Shown here piece after piece: positions 1 through 13,049 of a stretch of 64,000 bases of DNA. Source of the DNA: Tetrahymena elliotti 4EA (taxonomy: Eukaryota; Ciliophora; Oligohymenophorea; Hymenostomatida; Tetrahymenidae). The notes under the pieces are model-generated. The model was not told the DNA's origin, searched no databases, and saw only the letters and a list, made by a program, of their open reading frames with translations. Made by a program: the position numbers and the translations under genes. Within the stretch, counting starts at the first letter, position 1; the number at the start of each line of letters is the position of its first letter. The stretch is taken from assembly GCA_000231825.2 (NCBI GenBank), contig JH720333.1, positions 416,374 to 480,373 on the forward strand, in the 5' to 3' direction.

Positions 1-3000
1 AACTATTTAAATAGTCTTCCCTCGGATAGAAAGCTTGGTTTAATTTCTATTGTAGGTAAGTACCGTACAGGAAAGAGCTTTTTTGTCAATAGGGTACTCT
101 TGGATAGATAAAAAGATGAATAGGGATTTTAGGTTGGTCCAACAATCAATCCATGCACAAAGGTACATAACAAAAATTTTTGGAAATTATTTAAAAAGCA
201 TAGCCTTAATCTTATCATTTCAATGATTAGAAACTTAATTAAGATTTATAACTAATTAATTGTTTATAGCGTAGCACATAAGATATTGAAAATATATTTA
301 AATTAAAAAGGGTCTTTGGCTTTGGAAAAAGGAGTTAAAAAGTATAGAAGATGATAATATGGATATTTTATTGATAGATACTGAAGGTTTTGGTGGAATG
401 GATGAAAATTTGAATCATGACTCTCGTATCTTCTTGTTTAGTTTATTGCTATCTTCATATTTCATTTACAACTCATAGGGAAGCATAGATGAAAATGCTT
501 TAAATAATTTATCACTGATTATTAACTTGGCTAAAGATATTTAAATTAAATCTAAAAATAATGAATCCCAACAAGAAGATCCTGCCAATTACTTTCCCTC
601 ATTTTTATGGGTTATTAGAGATTTTGCACTTTAAATTGTTGACTAAATGGGAAACAAAATATCATAAAAAGATTATCTTGAAAAAGCCCTTGAATTATAA
701 AAGGGTGTATCTGATGCTATTGAAAGCAAAAACAGAATCCGCAGATTGATGAAGCATTTTTTTAAAGAAAGAGATTGCTGTACTCTTGTTAGACCAGTTG
801 AATCAGAGAAAGATCTATAAAAGTACTGAATTAAATGAAAACACAAATTTAATTTTTAATTAACTTTGATCAATTAATTTTAAAAATTGATTATTCAAAA
901 CACTTTCAAAAATTCGATCGATAGAAAGATCGCTGTTTATTTGATTTTTGATTGACAGGCAGTTTGTTTGCTAATTTTGCTGCTTTTCATTAGTTTGAAA
1001 TTTGATAAATTTTAAACAAATTATTTTTATTCAAATACTTAGATCTTTCACTTTCCAACAGTCTAAGTAATTTGATAACCTAAAATATTACCAGATTTAA
1101 GCAACTCATATTACATTTTAATCTATTTCAAAAATTAAATTTACTTTTTTGGAATTTTTACTTAAAGATCAAATTTAGATTTCATATGAGATTTTTCAAA
1201 TTTAATTAAAGCAATAACAGCTGTTAAATATTTTTTGATCTCTTTTTTCAAAAATTAAGCCAGTCCTAAATTAAGAGATGCCATATTTATTATTTCAAAA
1301 AAAATCAAATTAATGAAAATAATAAATATGTAGTGATTATTAAGATAAACTAATAATTCCATTTTTTAATATAAAGTCTCAATTAAATGGCAAATGAAGA
1401 TCTTAGACCTGAATTTGTTGAATAAATAGAACAATTAAGAAAGAAGATCTTTAAAAAAGTCAAACCTAAAATGCTTTGCGGAAGAAGCTTGAATGGTTAA
1501 ATGTTGGTTGAAATTTGCAAGGCTTACACAGAAGCTATTAACAAGGGAAGTCTTCCTAATATTGAAAATGCTTGGACTTATGTTAAGAAGAGTGAAACAA
1601 TTAAGGCTTTTGATAAATCTGTTTAAAAACTTGAATCTATTATTGATGAACTTTAAATGGACACAGTCGATCCTAATAAAATTGAAACAATTAAAGAAAA
1701 TGTAATTTTTATTTTAAATATTTTGCTTGAAATTAAACTTTAAAATTAATTTGACTTTCATTTTAATTAAAAAACAAAATATTTATTTTTTCTTCTTCTA
1801 TTTAGGCAAGATAAGAAATGAAAAAAGTACTGAAGAGAAATGCTCTTGGTGAGGAAGAAGATTTGCAAGAATATTACTAGCAAATAGATGAATAATTGAA
1901 TGAAAAGTTCAGAGAATTTAAAAAACAAAACAAATTGCAATGGAAAGTAATGAAGAAATATCATAATTTTTATTTAATTTATTAATTTAAAAACAGAAAA
2001 AATATGCTTAAATGTGCAATGAATAAGTGACAAAAATAGAGAAGAAGTTAAATAATGAGGAATACAATAACTTTTTAGACTTCTAGAGTGATTTATTGAA
2101 GTTTAAGGAAGAATTCGAAAAACAAGTTCCTTAAAAGGATTTGGTAGCTGAAAAATTTTTCACTGAAATATCTGAGAGATTACATAAACTCGCAGCTGAA
2201 AAGGTTAATAAAAAGTAAGAAAGGGAGCACTACAAGTAGTTAAAATAAATAGAAAACATTCTTGCTATAACAGAAAATGATTTAAAAAATAAAAAAGATG
2301 AATTTGAACATGAAAGAAGACGTTTTGTTGACAAAATAAACATTCTTGAAAGAGACATAGCCACATTGAAAGCTAATGAAAACATTCATTAATAAAAAAT
2401 GTAAATGCTTCAAGAAGAAAATGAGAAGCTACAAAGATCTTATCAACAATATAAAACTACTTACAAAGAAGAGACCTTATAGAAAGAAAAAGAAACTGTT
2501 AAAAGAATAAAAGAGCTAGAAATATCTCTTGAATCACATAGAACTGATGGCATAAAGAAAGCAGCAAGCTTCGAAAAGTAAGTAGCACTTCTCGAATAAG
2601 AATCTCAATTCAATTAGAGAGAAAACAAATCCTTGAGAGAAAAAATCAATCACATGGAAAATGAAAACAGGAAACTGAGATCAGACAATACCAGTTATCT
2701 TTCAACAATTGATGTAATTTTCTATGACAATATTCAAAATTAATATCTTTTTTTTGTTTATTTTACAGCGTCTGAAGCATTAAATTGATGAATAAATAGA
2801 CAAAAGCAATAGAGAGCTAGTTTATGTCAAAAATGAATTTGAAAAAAAAGTAGAGGAAATAACTTCTGAAACTGATAAAAAGAAAGATATTATCAAACAA
2901 CACTCTGAGTTTATTATTGAAAAGACTTATCTAGAAAACCAAGTAAGTTTCTATAAAAATCAACTTGAAGAGAATAAAAAGCTCCATGATGCTCTTTTAA

Positions 3001-4693
3001 TAGCTTTACAATGTAATTTATTAATTTATTAGTTTTTAAAGTATTTTTTTAATTTATTTTTATTAAATAAATTTTTAGAAGGAATGAGTAAAGACGATTC
3101 AGAAAGTAATAATGAACTAGTCGAAACTAATAGAAATTTATCAGCTGCCATGGATAAAATTGAATAGAGATGCAAATTGTTGGAAGAAAAAAATGAAAAA
3201 CTAAAGCAATATAAAAAAATGTTCAAAAATAGCTCATCTTTGCAGTGCACATATTGTTCTAAATTTATTGCAAACAATATTTTCTTAAACCATGTTAATA
3301 GTTGTATTCAAAAGAATCATGTTGGAAATACTTCAATCAATCTTTCTGGCTCTGCTGTTAATGTACCTGTTATGTCAAACATGCCTTACAATACTATTCC
3401 AGCAAACTTTTTAAACTTAGATCCTAACTATCTTATAATATCTATTAATTAAACTATGGTTAGAGAATCTCCTGATAATAAAGTAATTCGAATTAATCTT
3501 TAAATTTTAAGTTTTTTTAATTTGTTTCATACTTTTATAAAATTAGCCTTACACTGAATACTTGATATAATTGAGTTATCAAAATATAAAATGGGAAGTA
3601 GCTAGAAAATACAAAAACTTTTGTGAATTGCACTAACAACTTATGAGTACTTTCCCAGGTTTGAAATTCCCAGATTCTAGCTTAGCAATTATTAATTCTT
3701 CAACCGATATCAATAATGTCTTCTATAGTAAGCGCCCCACAGTTATAGAAGACCGTCGTAAAGCCTTATAATAATATGTTAGAGATCTTGCTAAGATGGA
3801 TTTAGTAAGAAACTCTAAACCTTATAAGAATTTTTTAGAAATTGATAAGAATGTTGAAATGAAGCAAATTAGTCAAGGAAATATGTAACAATAAAAAGGA
3901 ATGGTTGTAGGAGGCCACCACAATACTCTCAGCAATAATACAGATGACTTAAAGAGTATATTAAACTCAATAGTTGATGGAAATATTGTAAACTCCCATT
4001 AATAAATGTAATAGCAATAATAGCAACAATAGCAATAATATCTCCCTCAATAAATGATTTAATAGTAACAATAACAGCAATAACAATATAACTTTTAGTA
4101 ATAACAATAATAATAGCAGTAATAATAGTAATACTTAAATTAAGAATAATACATGTATAATCCCCATTAAAATGTAAGCTAATCAAGCAACTTGTATAAA
4201 TTAGACAAAAAAATGATGCCTCAAAGCCCAACTTCATTTTTGAAATCTTGGAATGAAAAGAACATAAACAAAGAAAATAACCCACGTACATCTTCTACTT
4301 CTCATAATTAGTAATTTATTCTTTTTCAAAATTGTTAAAAAATTCATTTTATTTTCTTTTTCTTTGCTATGAACTTACTAAACCTAGTATAGCTTTTGAT
4401 TTATAAAAATATTAGAAATTATGATGTGGTAGCTGCCTCAATACTGAATGGTAAGAATTAAAACTAGCCTTAACATGGAAATGCATAAATAAGACAAGTA
4501 GCTCAATCAAAACACCTCAAAATAGATTTATCAAAGAAAAGGTAAATTATAAATTTCTTTACTTTTTATCATATTGATTTTATTTAAATTTAAATTAAAT
4601 AGAAATTCACAAATCTATGCAAAAGCTGATTTAGACATGTTGCAAGATAACTCAAACTATTACATGCATAACCATACAATAGATTATAATTGA
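1..4693 (+). CDS. Guanylate-binding-protein GTPase with coiled coil, C2HC zinc finger and PX domain (5' partial)
   Basis: Dynamin-like large GTPase fused to a lipid-binding tail. Exons read: <1-162, 311-822, 1377-1701, 1806-1946, 1997-2713, 2769-3012, 3079-3482, 3547-4310, 4416-4541, 4603-4693, giving 1,161 aa in the window; the N-terminus lies to the left. The G domain shows the P-loop GKYRTGKS (residues about 20-27), the DTEGFG G3 motif and a WVIRDF motif matching the GBP RD signature. The GBP helical domain follows (LRPEFVEQ, then AINKGSLPNIENAW). After about 350 residues of coiled coil comes a zinc finger near residue 755 (CTYC, then H-x4-C), then a PX domain at about 835-945 (RKYKNF, FPGLKFP, ERRKALQQYV-like EDRRKALQQYV), then a Q-rich linker. 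The 554-nt intron 823-1376 is inferred from protein homology across it; a reader who stops at the TGA at 827 would wrongly call the gene truncated. PX domains usually bind phosphoinositides, so membrane targeting is inferred. Confidence is high for the family and moderate for the last two splice sites. Confidence 0.85.
4000..4132 (+). repeat. Polyglutamine tract written mostly in TAA and TAG codons
   Basis: Inside exon 8 of the GBP-PX gene, a stretch of codons drawn from TAA, TAG, CAA and CAG encodes an almost continuous glutamine run with a few M, Y, L, P and F interruptions. In the standard code it would be a string of stops. The codons are mixed, so this is not a pure triplet repeat. Confidence 0.8.
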
Positions 4694-5593
4694 TAACATA
4701 CTACCATTTTCAGTTTTTTCTCAAAAGAAGCTAATTAACCCACATTGAAATATATCTTATTAAAAAATCAAGTGTTTATAAAATCGAAAATAATTAAAAA
4801 AATAAAAATCATTTCCTTATTTTTTTCTTTGAAAAGTGGAGGAAAAAGTGGACTAAAACCATTATTATTATTATTTATTACATAAATTTCATATAATTAA
4901 ATTTAATTAATTCATAAAAAAACTCACTAATTATTATATTGTATACATATTTCCTTATTTCATCAGTATTTTCTTTTAAATTTCCATATTCTAATTCTTC
5001 TAAAATAAAAAATTAAATCTCCCTAATAAGAGAGGAAAAATCTTATTATCATTTATTATTTGATACTAAATAAATAGAAAGATACTTTATTTGAAATATG
5101 TATTTGCTGATGAAAAAATGAAAATACTTCATGAAAGTTAAATAATCTTTTTATTTTCAAAAATTTCAAGTTAAAATACATAAAAACTGAAATCAAAATA
5201 AAGTTTAAATTGAGATTTCAGATTTTTTATTTTTAATTATAGAATATTCATGTTGAATATTTATTTTTAATTTATTGTTTATTTAAGTGGTCTTTGAAGG
5301 CCCACTCATCTCATAAGACTCCGAAAGAGGCATTTATTCATTGGAATAATAAAACTTAAATTAAATATGAATTAATTAGACATGAAATTAATTAATTAAT
5401 TTAATTTTTGAAATCTTCCTTTTATAAAAATATGAATTTTTTACTAAATTTTGTAAAAAATGATGAAAAATTAAATAAATTTAATTTTTTTAAATTTTAA
5501 AAAGAAATTGATGGAATATTTTAACATTTTGTAATTTAATTTTCACAAGAACTTATTTTCAAAATGAAAACAAAAATTTTAAATAATGTAATA
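4694..5593. other. Convergent intergenic spacer
   Basis: AT-rich DNA between two convergent gene ends, the GBP-PX gene on plus and the low-complexity gene on minus. I see no open frame with coding-like composition on either strand. It should hold both 3' UTRs. No recognisable polyadenylation signal could be picked out in such AT-rich sequence. Confidence 0.6.
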
Positions 5594-8500
5594 TCATTCA
5601 ACTACGACTTGGTTGTTATTTTCAATATTATTAATTTAGTTTAATACTTAATTTTCTTTTGCAGGAGGAGTATTATTTTTTAAAACTGAATCATTTTGTA
5701 TCACTACAGTGTTTTCTTAGGAAGATGCTGCCTAGCTGTTACTACTTTAGTTTATTTTGTAAGCATTGTTTTATTGAGTATTTTTACCCTATTAAGCGAT
5801 TGCAGCTATTTTAGCTTAAGGCTTTGAGCCTTTATTATAAAGAGTTGAATTTAAAGAATTCTATTTGCTACTGTTCTACACTGAAGTAGTAGGAGGTTCT
5901 AAAAGCAAATCAAGCTCCTTAAAACTCTTTATAGTTGTGTGATTGTCTAAAGCATTAGTTGAATGATTTTCTATTTTTTTTGAACCAAAATTGTTCTAAA
6001 AACTTGCAAATCTCGCTGTTGAAATTTGATAGGGCTTTTTAGGAGACTATTAATTAACAATATTATAGCCCTTTCTACCATTCATCCCGAGAGGTACTTG
6101 TTTATTATTCTATTACTATGAATTCATATTTGAATTAAAATTATTTGAAAAAGGAGGCTGTAAAAAGTTTGAAGCTGAGAATAATTTTGGGCTTGAAATA
6201 GGCTGTAAGTATGAGCTAAATTTTGCAGATTTATTTTAAAATAAATCACTTGATGAAAGAGTTCTTTTTCCACTTTAATATTTGAACCCAGATAAATGTG
6301 CATTTTTATTTTCCTGAATACTTGATGCAAAAATAATTTACTTTTTTTTATTCGAAGAAGAAGTTTATGGCTTTTAAGGTAATGGAGAGGAAGACTAATT
6401 TAACATTGTAAAAGTGTTAATTGTTGGAACATTCAAAAGAGTATTGTTATAGTTATTATTGTTGCTGTTGTTATTATTTACATAAAAGCTTCTTGTTGTC
6501 TATGATGGGTTAAAATAATGATTGTCTTCTAAGATTACATTTTATGTAAACACTTTTTAATAAAAGTTCTTTTTGTTGTACTGCTTATCGAACATTTATT
6601 CCTCAGTCTTCATTTCTGCATAATAAGGCGATTATAACAAAGGAGTATGATTCTCAGAGAATACCATTAATTAATCTATTAGATTATCCATTTTTTTTCT
6701 GTGTTCATCTTTGCCTTGAGTATGTTTTCCAAGTTGAAAGTCTCTTTTAGTCTAACTTGATTTAACTTACATTTTTCTATCATTTACAGATTGATTTTTA
6801 TTTGGTTTTTTGGTGAATGGTAATTTAGAAATGGCAAACTGTTTCAAATAGCGATCTCTGAATTGACTTAAAGTCTCCATTGAATTAATAACTTCTTTTT
6901 CGCTTTTTTAGTTAAGTTAAATGAATTCTGGATTGGAATTTGAAGAAACCTTCATGTTTCTTGGCTTGAATAAATCTCCAATGCTACTTTTTTTCCTCTA
7001 AAACTCCCTTGATAGTGGATTTTATGTGCTTAAAACAGAGTTTTTCTTATCATATTATGAATCTTATTTATCAGTTTCATGATGACTTAAAATATTTTAA
7101 GAATCATATTAATGATAATTATTTTCATTTTTAGAGATTAATTGATTATCAATACTGTGGGCTTTATCTTTATTTCTATCAGATTTCTGCTCATTATTTT
7201 AATTATCTAATTCTTTGGCTTATTTTGATTACTCCTCTTTTTACACCTTTTCTATTATTTTCTTTAAGAAATTCATCATGGCTTGCATACATTTACTTTT
7301 TTCTTTCACTGATTTTTCTAGAACTCCCTCTACTTTAATCTTCTTTTAGCTCCCTTAAGGACTATGAGGTGGTTCGAATTTAGAATTTTTTCTCACCAAA
7401 ACAGTAAAGTGTCTCTTTTTTGCACTTGAATTTTCTTCAATTGAAGTCTCGCTAACTCTATCCTCCCACTTTAAGTTTCTGAAAGACTATCTTTTCTGTT
7501 TAATTTACAAAATAAATTTATTTTACTTCAATTAAATTTAAATAATTTTATTATTATAAATTCTATTAATAGTTTAGCTTAAATGAAGAACACTGAAGCA
7601 AACAATCAAACATGTTCGAAAATTGTTGTTTTTTAATTTAAATTAGAATAATCCTGAATAAATTTAATGGGATAAACAAATTGTTTAGAGATTGATTGTC
7701 ATAATAAAAAAAGAAAAATCTACGTTAAATTTTACTTTACTAACTAACTAACTAATAAATGAATTAATGGTTTATTTAAATGGTTACTTCTAAGTTAGGA
7801 TCTTCTATTCTTTCTATTGAGGTATTAGGAGATAGAGTATTTTATATTTCTTCTTTCATTTTAGATTATCCCAATTTACTCTTCTATAATTACTTTTCAA
7901 CTTTCTCTTAATACTAAAAACTTTTTCTTTAACCGTTTGCTGATGTAATATTGGTTTGAGATTTTGATACTTTCATTGGAGATTCAGGAGGTGATGATTT
8001 CTGTAGTTTTCTTATTGGAACTGCAAGAATTAATGAAGTTCTATAAATGATATCATATTATTTTTTATGCTACTTAGGGATAAAAGGTAAGTCTTGCAAC
8101 TATAATTATTTCGAATTAAGTTTTCCACATTAAATGCATTCACAACTTTTTCTCCTCATTGCCATAGGGATATTTCTTTAACTCTCTTCTGATTACTATG
8201 CTTGTAGTAGTTATTATTACTATTCATCCTTCACCTTTTATATTTCCTTTATTGATATTCTCTTTTTTTTACCTATCGAAAGGTATAATCCTTGTCCTTA
8301 TTATGGAGCCTAGTTACTTTTTCTTTTAAGCTTTGAAGGCTCATTAATCTTACTGTTTTAGAATTTTTTCCACTCAACCAGACTTTCATCATACATTTAC
8401 TTGAATCCATCTTCATAATCTGTATCTTAAAAGAAACAAAAATTCTTCATGAGACTATTAGTTCTGACTAATGTATTTTTCTGTTAAGTATTTATTTAGT

Positions 8501-8937
8501 AAACCGTCTGGTTTTAGATTGCCTCATTTCCTATTTTTAAAAATCGATGAGATGCTTTGAATAAAAAAATATCTATTTTAATTATTTTAACAAGAGTAAT
8601 TTTCTTAAAAAATTACTCCTGAAAATCTATTTCAATTTTGCTAAACAAAATTTATTTTTTTCATACTTTATCCTTGACTTGAGTGTGGCTTTTCTATTTT
8701 GAAGAATTTCAGTCCACTATTTCTTGAATTACGATTCCCTATCATAAAGTCTTTATCTTATTTTATAAAACCGCTATCTTTCTGTATACCTTTAGTTATC
8801 AATTTTATTAAATTATGAGCATTAAATAATTCTATAATACTATTACTCATCTAATTATTGCTGTTTAAGTTCCCTTGTATTTAGAAATTTATTTTCTTTT
8901 TAGATTCACCAGGCATATAGTAGTCTTTAAATTACAT
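5594..8937 (-). CDS. Large low-complexity protein of unknown function
   Basis: Not recognised. Model: exons 8937-8667, 8530-7788 and 7495-5594 (about 971 aa). The last exon alone is an open frame of 634 codons in the ciliate code. Phases match at both junctions. The 292-nt intron 7496-7787 is the weakest point: it contains a (CTAA)n run and could instead separate two genes. The start at 8937 gives MQFKDYY; a second in-frame ATG lies at 8916. The protein is rich in S, N, Q and K, with basic stretches near the N-terminus (KSNQAPQQ, GKKKRISIKE), a Cys pair (CECIQCGK), a predicted helix around KCMQAMMNFLKKIIEKV, and a long disordered C-terminal half with an asparagine-rich patch. No transmembrane segment or catalytic motif is visible. 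It converges with the GBP-PX gene. Confidence 0.55.
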
Positions 8938-10755
8938 ATTTGATAGCTGCTTCTCTGAGCTTTTTTAAACTAAGATTTATAAATTACTAAATGAATAAGG
9001 TTTTAGAGAAAGTTAATGATAAAGAATAAAAAAAATGTTCTATTAGTTAAAAAAAATAATGCCTTAATTTTCATATTACTAATGAAACTGATCACCTTTG
9101 TGATTAAATCGTATATAAATACAATTAAATTTAAGAAAATAAACTAGCCTGCTTCAAAATAATATGAGTAATTGAAAAAATTGTTTTATATTTTATACAT
9201 TTTCATAAAGAAATGTTTGATTGCTAAATTATTATTTTTCATGCAGAAAGAAATATTCATAAGGCTTTCATAATAATAAATTGCAAAATGTAGTTAAGGA
9301 TGATTACCATTCATGTATGGAAGGTAATGATTAATCTTAAAACTGTTAGAAGGTATTTCAATAATGGGTGACTAATTAATGTTATTGAGTTGGTAGCTAG
9401 CTTGTTAATTTATAAAATCCTATTTTAAGATAATATTAAATCTGCTATCTATCTTCTAGTTTGTTTTTGTTTTATCACAATTTGAAATATTAGTCAGTCA
9501 ATTTTTTCTTTTAATTTATGTGAAGAAAATTAAATCTAAAAAGTTTTAATCAGTCTATAAAAATTATTGTAAATCTACAATTATACCTTGCAACGTTTAA
9601 TCCTAAAACTTCTTTAACCATAAGAAATAAATAAGTTCCAGTATTATCAATCTCACAAAATAGGTACTTAATTGATTATTTTTATCATAATACCATTAAA
9701 TTTATGGGGTTTATGAACATATTTTAAAATCTCCATATATTCTTAAAACATCTATTATAAAACGTTTTTTGATGTGACTTCATTTAAACAATATCAAAAT
9801 AAATTAGTCTATTCATAAAAAAACCAATTAAGAATTATTAATATTTTATCCATATTTTCTGAAGTTTAATAAAATGATAGTTTTCTTTTAACTTACAACT
9901 AACTTTTTTAGATATTTTTGACGCATCTCTATAGTTAATATTTTTCATAAAAAATAAGAATTTTAATTATATTAAATATTACTTTCTTTTTTTATAGTAC
10001 CAACAATCAAATAAGTAAATTAATTATTGCTGAATAAAAAAAAATATTCTAACCACACTTATCAATTCTTAATATTGTAAAATTAAAATAATAACTTAAT
10101 TTTTTGTCATTTTATTGAAAGAAAAAAGCAAATCCAATACATAAATTTAAATCAATTTTATTCTGTTAAAGTAAATAGAAACTTTTTATTTATTTTCAAA
10201 TAATAAGAATTAAAACTTCATTCAAAAAGTCAGTTATTATTTATCCTTTAAAAAATATTATTTTTATTTAATTAATTACAAAATAATATTTAATCATAAA
10301 TTTATTTGTAAAAATCTATTTAAAATCATTGAAAATTAATAAAAATTAATTATTAAAATATTAACTTGAAATAATTTGAATTTGATTCCAACATCTAATT
10401 TTTAATTTTTAAGAAATAAAAAATAATATTATAATTTTATTTTTAATTAAGATACTTTAAAAGCTGTGAAAATATGAAGTTTGAAGTAATTAATAATAGC
10501 AATAGATATTCTAAAATAATTGTATTTGAATTAAACAAATAATTTAAATAAAAATGAAAAGATTAAATTTAATTTGCTTAGTTTGATTCAAAAATAATTT
10601 TTTTTGCTTTAAAATTTAACTAATAAATATAAATATATTGTTTTAATATTTTATGGAAGTACATTCTGAATTAATAGTTTTTTCAAATAAAGATTTAAGG
10701 TAAATTATTGAATTACTTAGAAAACACAATGAGCTTCTTAAAAAAGATTTTGAAA
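8938..10755. other. Long AT-rich spacer with one orphan coding-like segment
   Basis: Tandem minus-strand genes flank this 1.8-kb stretch. Most of it is AT-only sequence without coding character. A coding-like minus-strand piece at 9783-9587 is described under findings. A partly self-complementary stretch near 9297-9345 (GATTACC pairing with GGTAATC-like sequence) is imperfect and was not called. Confidence 0.5.
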
Positions 10756-11718
10756 TCAATTTTTCTTTTTAGTGAATTTGGAGATTTCTTATTCGATCTA
10801 ATCTTCTATTAACTTAACTTGTTGTTCTTCTTACTTCTTTTTCTCTAATAAGACTTGACTACTTTTTTCTGAAAGCATTTTTTCAATAAAATCATCACTT
10901 ATAGTTTCTTTTTTGTTGACTTTAAACTTATTCAATTTGATAACATCTCCTTCAAGAACTGTTTACAAGAGATTATAGTTTTGAACTTAGGTGAATTCTT
11001 TATTTCCAAAAATGCAAAGGTTAAGAGCATTGAATTATTATCCAGTTAAATCTTCTACATTAAGTGTGATAGAAATATCTTTTTATAAGCTAATACCTTA
11101 CTTAGCATCTCTAAAAACTTTATCTGAAATGAAAGGATGTTCGATATTCTCATTAATATCAATCACCTCAATGTTATCAATTCTACAAAGTATAGGTTCA
11201 TTTGATTTTAACAAATAGATTTTCACCTTTTCAATTTCGTTAGGAACAAATTCAATTTTTTCTATTGTTTTATTAACCAATCTTTTGCCAGAGAAATAAG
11301 AAACAAATCCACCAATACCAAATATCATAGGAATTAAGGAAAAATAAGGGTTTAATAAAGAAGTCAAATATCCAACACCAGACCAAACTGTTGTTAAAAA
11401 TATAATTTATTTTGGACTTCCTTTTAACAATTTAGGATCAATATTATTCTTAAGTAATGTATCATTTATGTATTCAAAATTTTAGCTGGTCTAATTGTTA
11501 ACTTTGAGCAAATATTCATAAAAATTAAGCTTAGAGTTCCTCAAAGCTTCTTGAATTTCTAATATTTTTTACTTAGGGTATCTCTTTTCTAATTCCATTT
11601 GATATTTAGATTTTGGCTTTTCGTATTATAATTACTATTCTTATTATTCTTGAGCAGCGTTAGTAGTTGTTTGTTGTGCTTAGCTTGCTTATTCAGTGCT
11701 AAATTAGAATTTATTCAT
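10756..11718 (-). CDS. Two-membrane-segment protein, possibly mitochondrial or ER
   Basis: Single exon, 320 aa, from ATG at 11718 to TGA at 10758-10756. The first 35 residues are very rich in Q, A, T and N. A charged helical region follows (YQMELEKRYPKQ). Two hydrophobic segments at about 105-122 and 125-143 are joined by a short turn with Pro and Tyr, making a hairpin (ending IFGIGGFVSYFSG). The remaining 175 residues are soluble and mixed, with beta-like stretches (IEKIEFVPNEIEKVKIYLL) and end in a charged coiled coil. This layout (two TM helices, then a soluble C-terminal domain) resembles small mitochondrial assembly proteins such as TMEM70/TMEM186, but I see no diagnostic motif and the comparison is only architectural. 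The next gene upstream is TMEM231, transcribed divergently. Confidence 0.75.
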
Positions 11719-13049
11719 TTAATTTAAACCTACTACATTAAATCCTTTAAAATAGTTATTTATTTAGCTATATTGTTATAATCTAAGCTAATTCTTGGAG
11801 CTATTCTAAAGATATTTCAACAAGAGTTTCTATGATCTCATTTATAATTGTTAATAATATTAAAAAATATAGAAAATTTGATAATTAATTTATATTGTAT
11901 AAAAATTAATATATCTTTATTATTGGTTATAAATCTTATTTTGTTTTTAATTTTTGAATATATCTTTGATAAAAAAGAATATTCCATTTCATACAGAAAA
12001 AACAAAAGAAATTTAGCTTCCAAAGTAATACTTAAAAAAAATTCATTTAATTTTATTCAATAATTTAAATTATTGAAGCAAAAACTAAAATAATTTAATA
12101 AATACTGAGAAAATAAATGTCAAATCAATGTAGAATATTCTGTTGAATATTTTTCATATTAAAAATTATTTCTTTGCGAATTTAAACTTGATCAAAGTTT
12201 CAATAAGCTAATCAAATAACTGTTGAATAAATAAAGATAAGAGTGATAAAAAAATGGAAAGACTTCAAAAAACCCACTCTGATATTTGATGAAATAAATT
12301 AAGTTTGTGATTTTATTAAAAAATAGCTATCAATATTTGTAAATCATAAGTTTGTTTTATGGTAGAGTTGTGAAACAATATTTTTCGTTTAAAAAGAAAA
12401 ATAAAGTTCTAATTTCATGATATATCAAAAAAGGTGTACTACTCAACATTATGGATGAAAAATGATTTTTCAAAAGTTAATTCAAAGATAAAATTAGAAA
12501 TTCCTTTTTGTTTATTTTGAAATCACAAAATAAAATAAAACTGTTATTTTAATTTTAGATTCATTTTAAATTAACTAATAAAATATGCAAAATAACTCAA
12601 AGGCAACATGAATTATATTGAAAAAAAGCAAAAATATTTAAAATTTAAGATTTATTTATTTGGTTTTCTATTTACCTAATTTTTTTTATTTTACTATCTC
12701 ACAAAACTACTTATTGATATCATTCATTGACCATTCTTACTCTTTCAATTAAATATTTATATTTTTTTAAATAGATTAGATTAGATTATTTTAAATATTT
12801 TTGAGTTTATTTTTGAAACACTACTCTTAACATTATAAATATTATTATGAATTTATTTATTCATTTATTAATTCATTTGATTTTGAAGGATTATTGACTG
12901 ACAAAATAAATAATTTAATAAATATTATTTCTGTTTTTGATTTTTAATTTAATAATTTGAAATATTATAAAGTATTTTTTAACATATCTTATTTGAAACT
13001 AGCAAATAAATAAATTAATCAATCAATCACAAGTTAATAGCTTTAATAG
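11719..13049. other. Divergent promoter-bearing spacer
   Basis: This 1.3-kb AT-rich spacer separates the divergent two-TM gene (-) and TMEM231 (+), so it should hold both promoters. Short ORFs on both strands around 11840-12060 are AT-driven (I, L, K, N, F only) and look non-coding. No conserved element was recognised. Confidence 0.6.

Noticed and set aside
561..749. Plus-strand standard-code ORF starting MNPNKK
   Set aside because: It is an out-of-frame shadow of the GBP G-domain exon.
11838..12063. Overlapping short ORFs on both strands
   Set aside because: They are made almost wholly of I, L, N, K, F, as expected from AT-only DNA.
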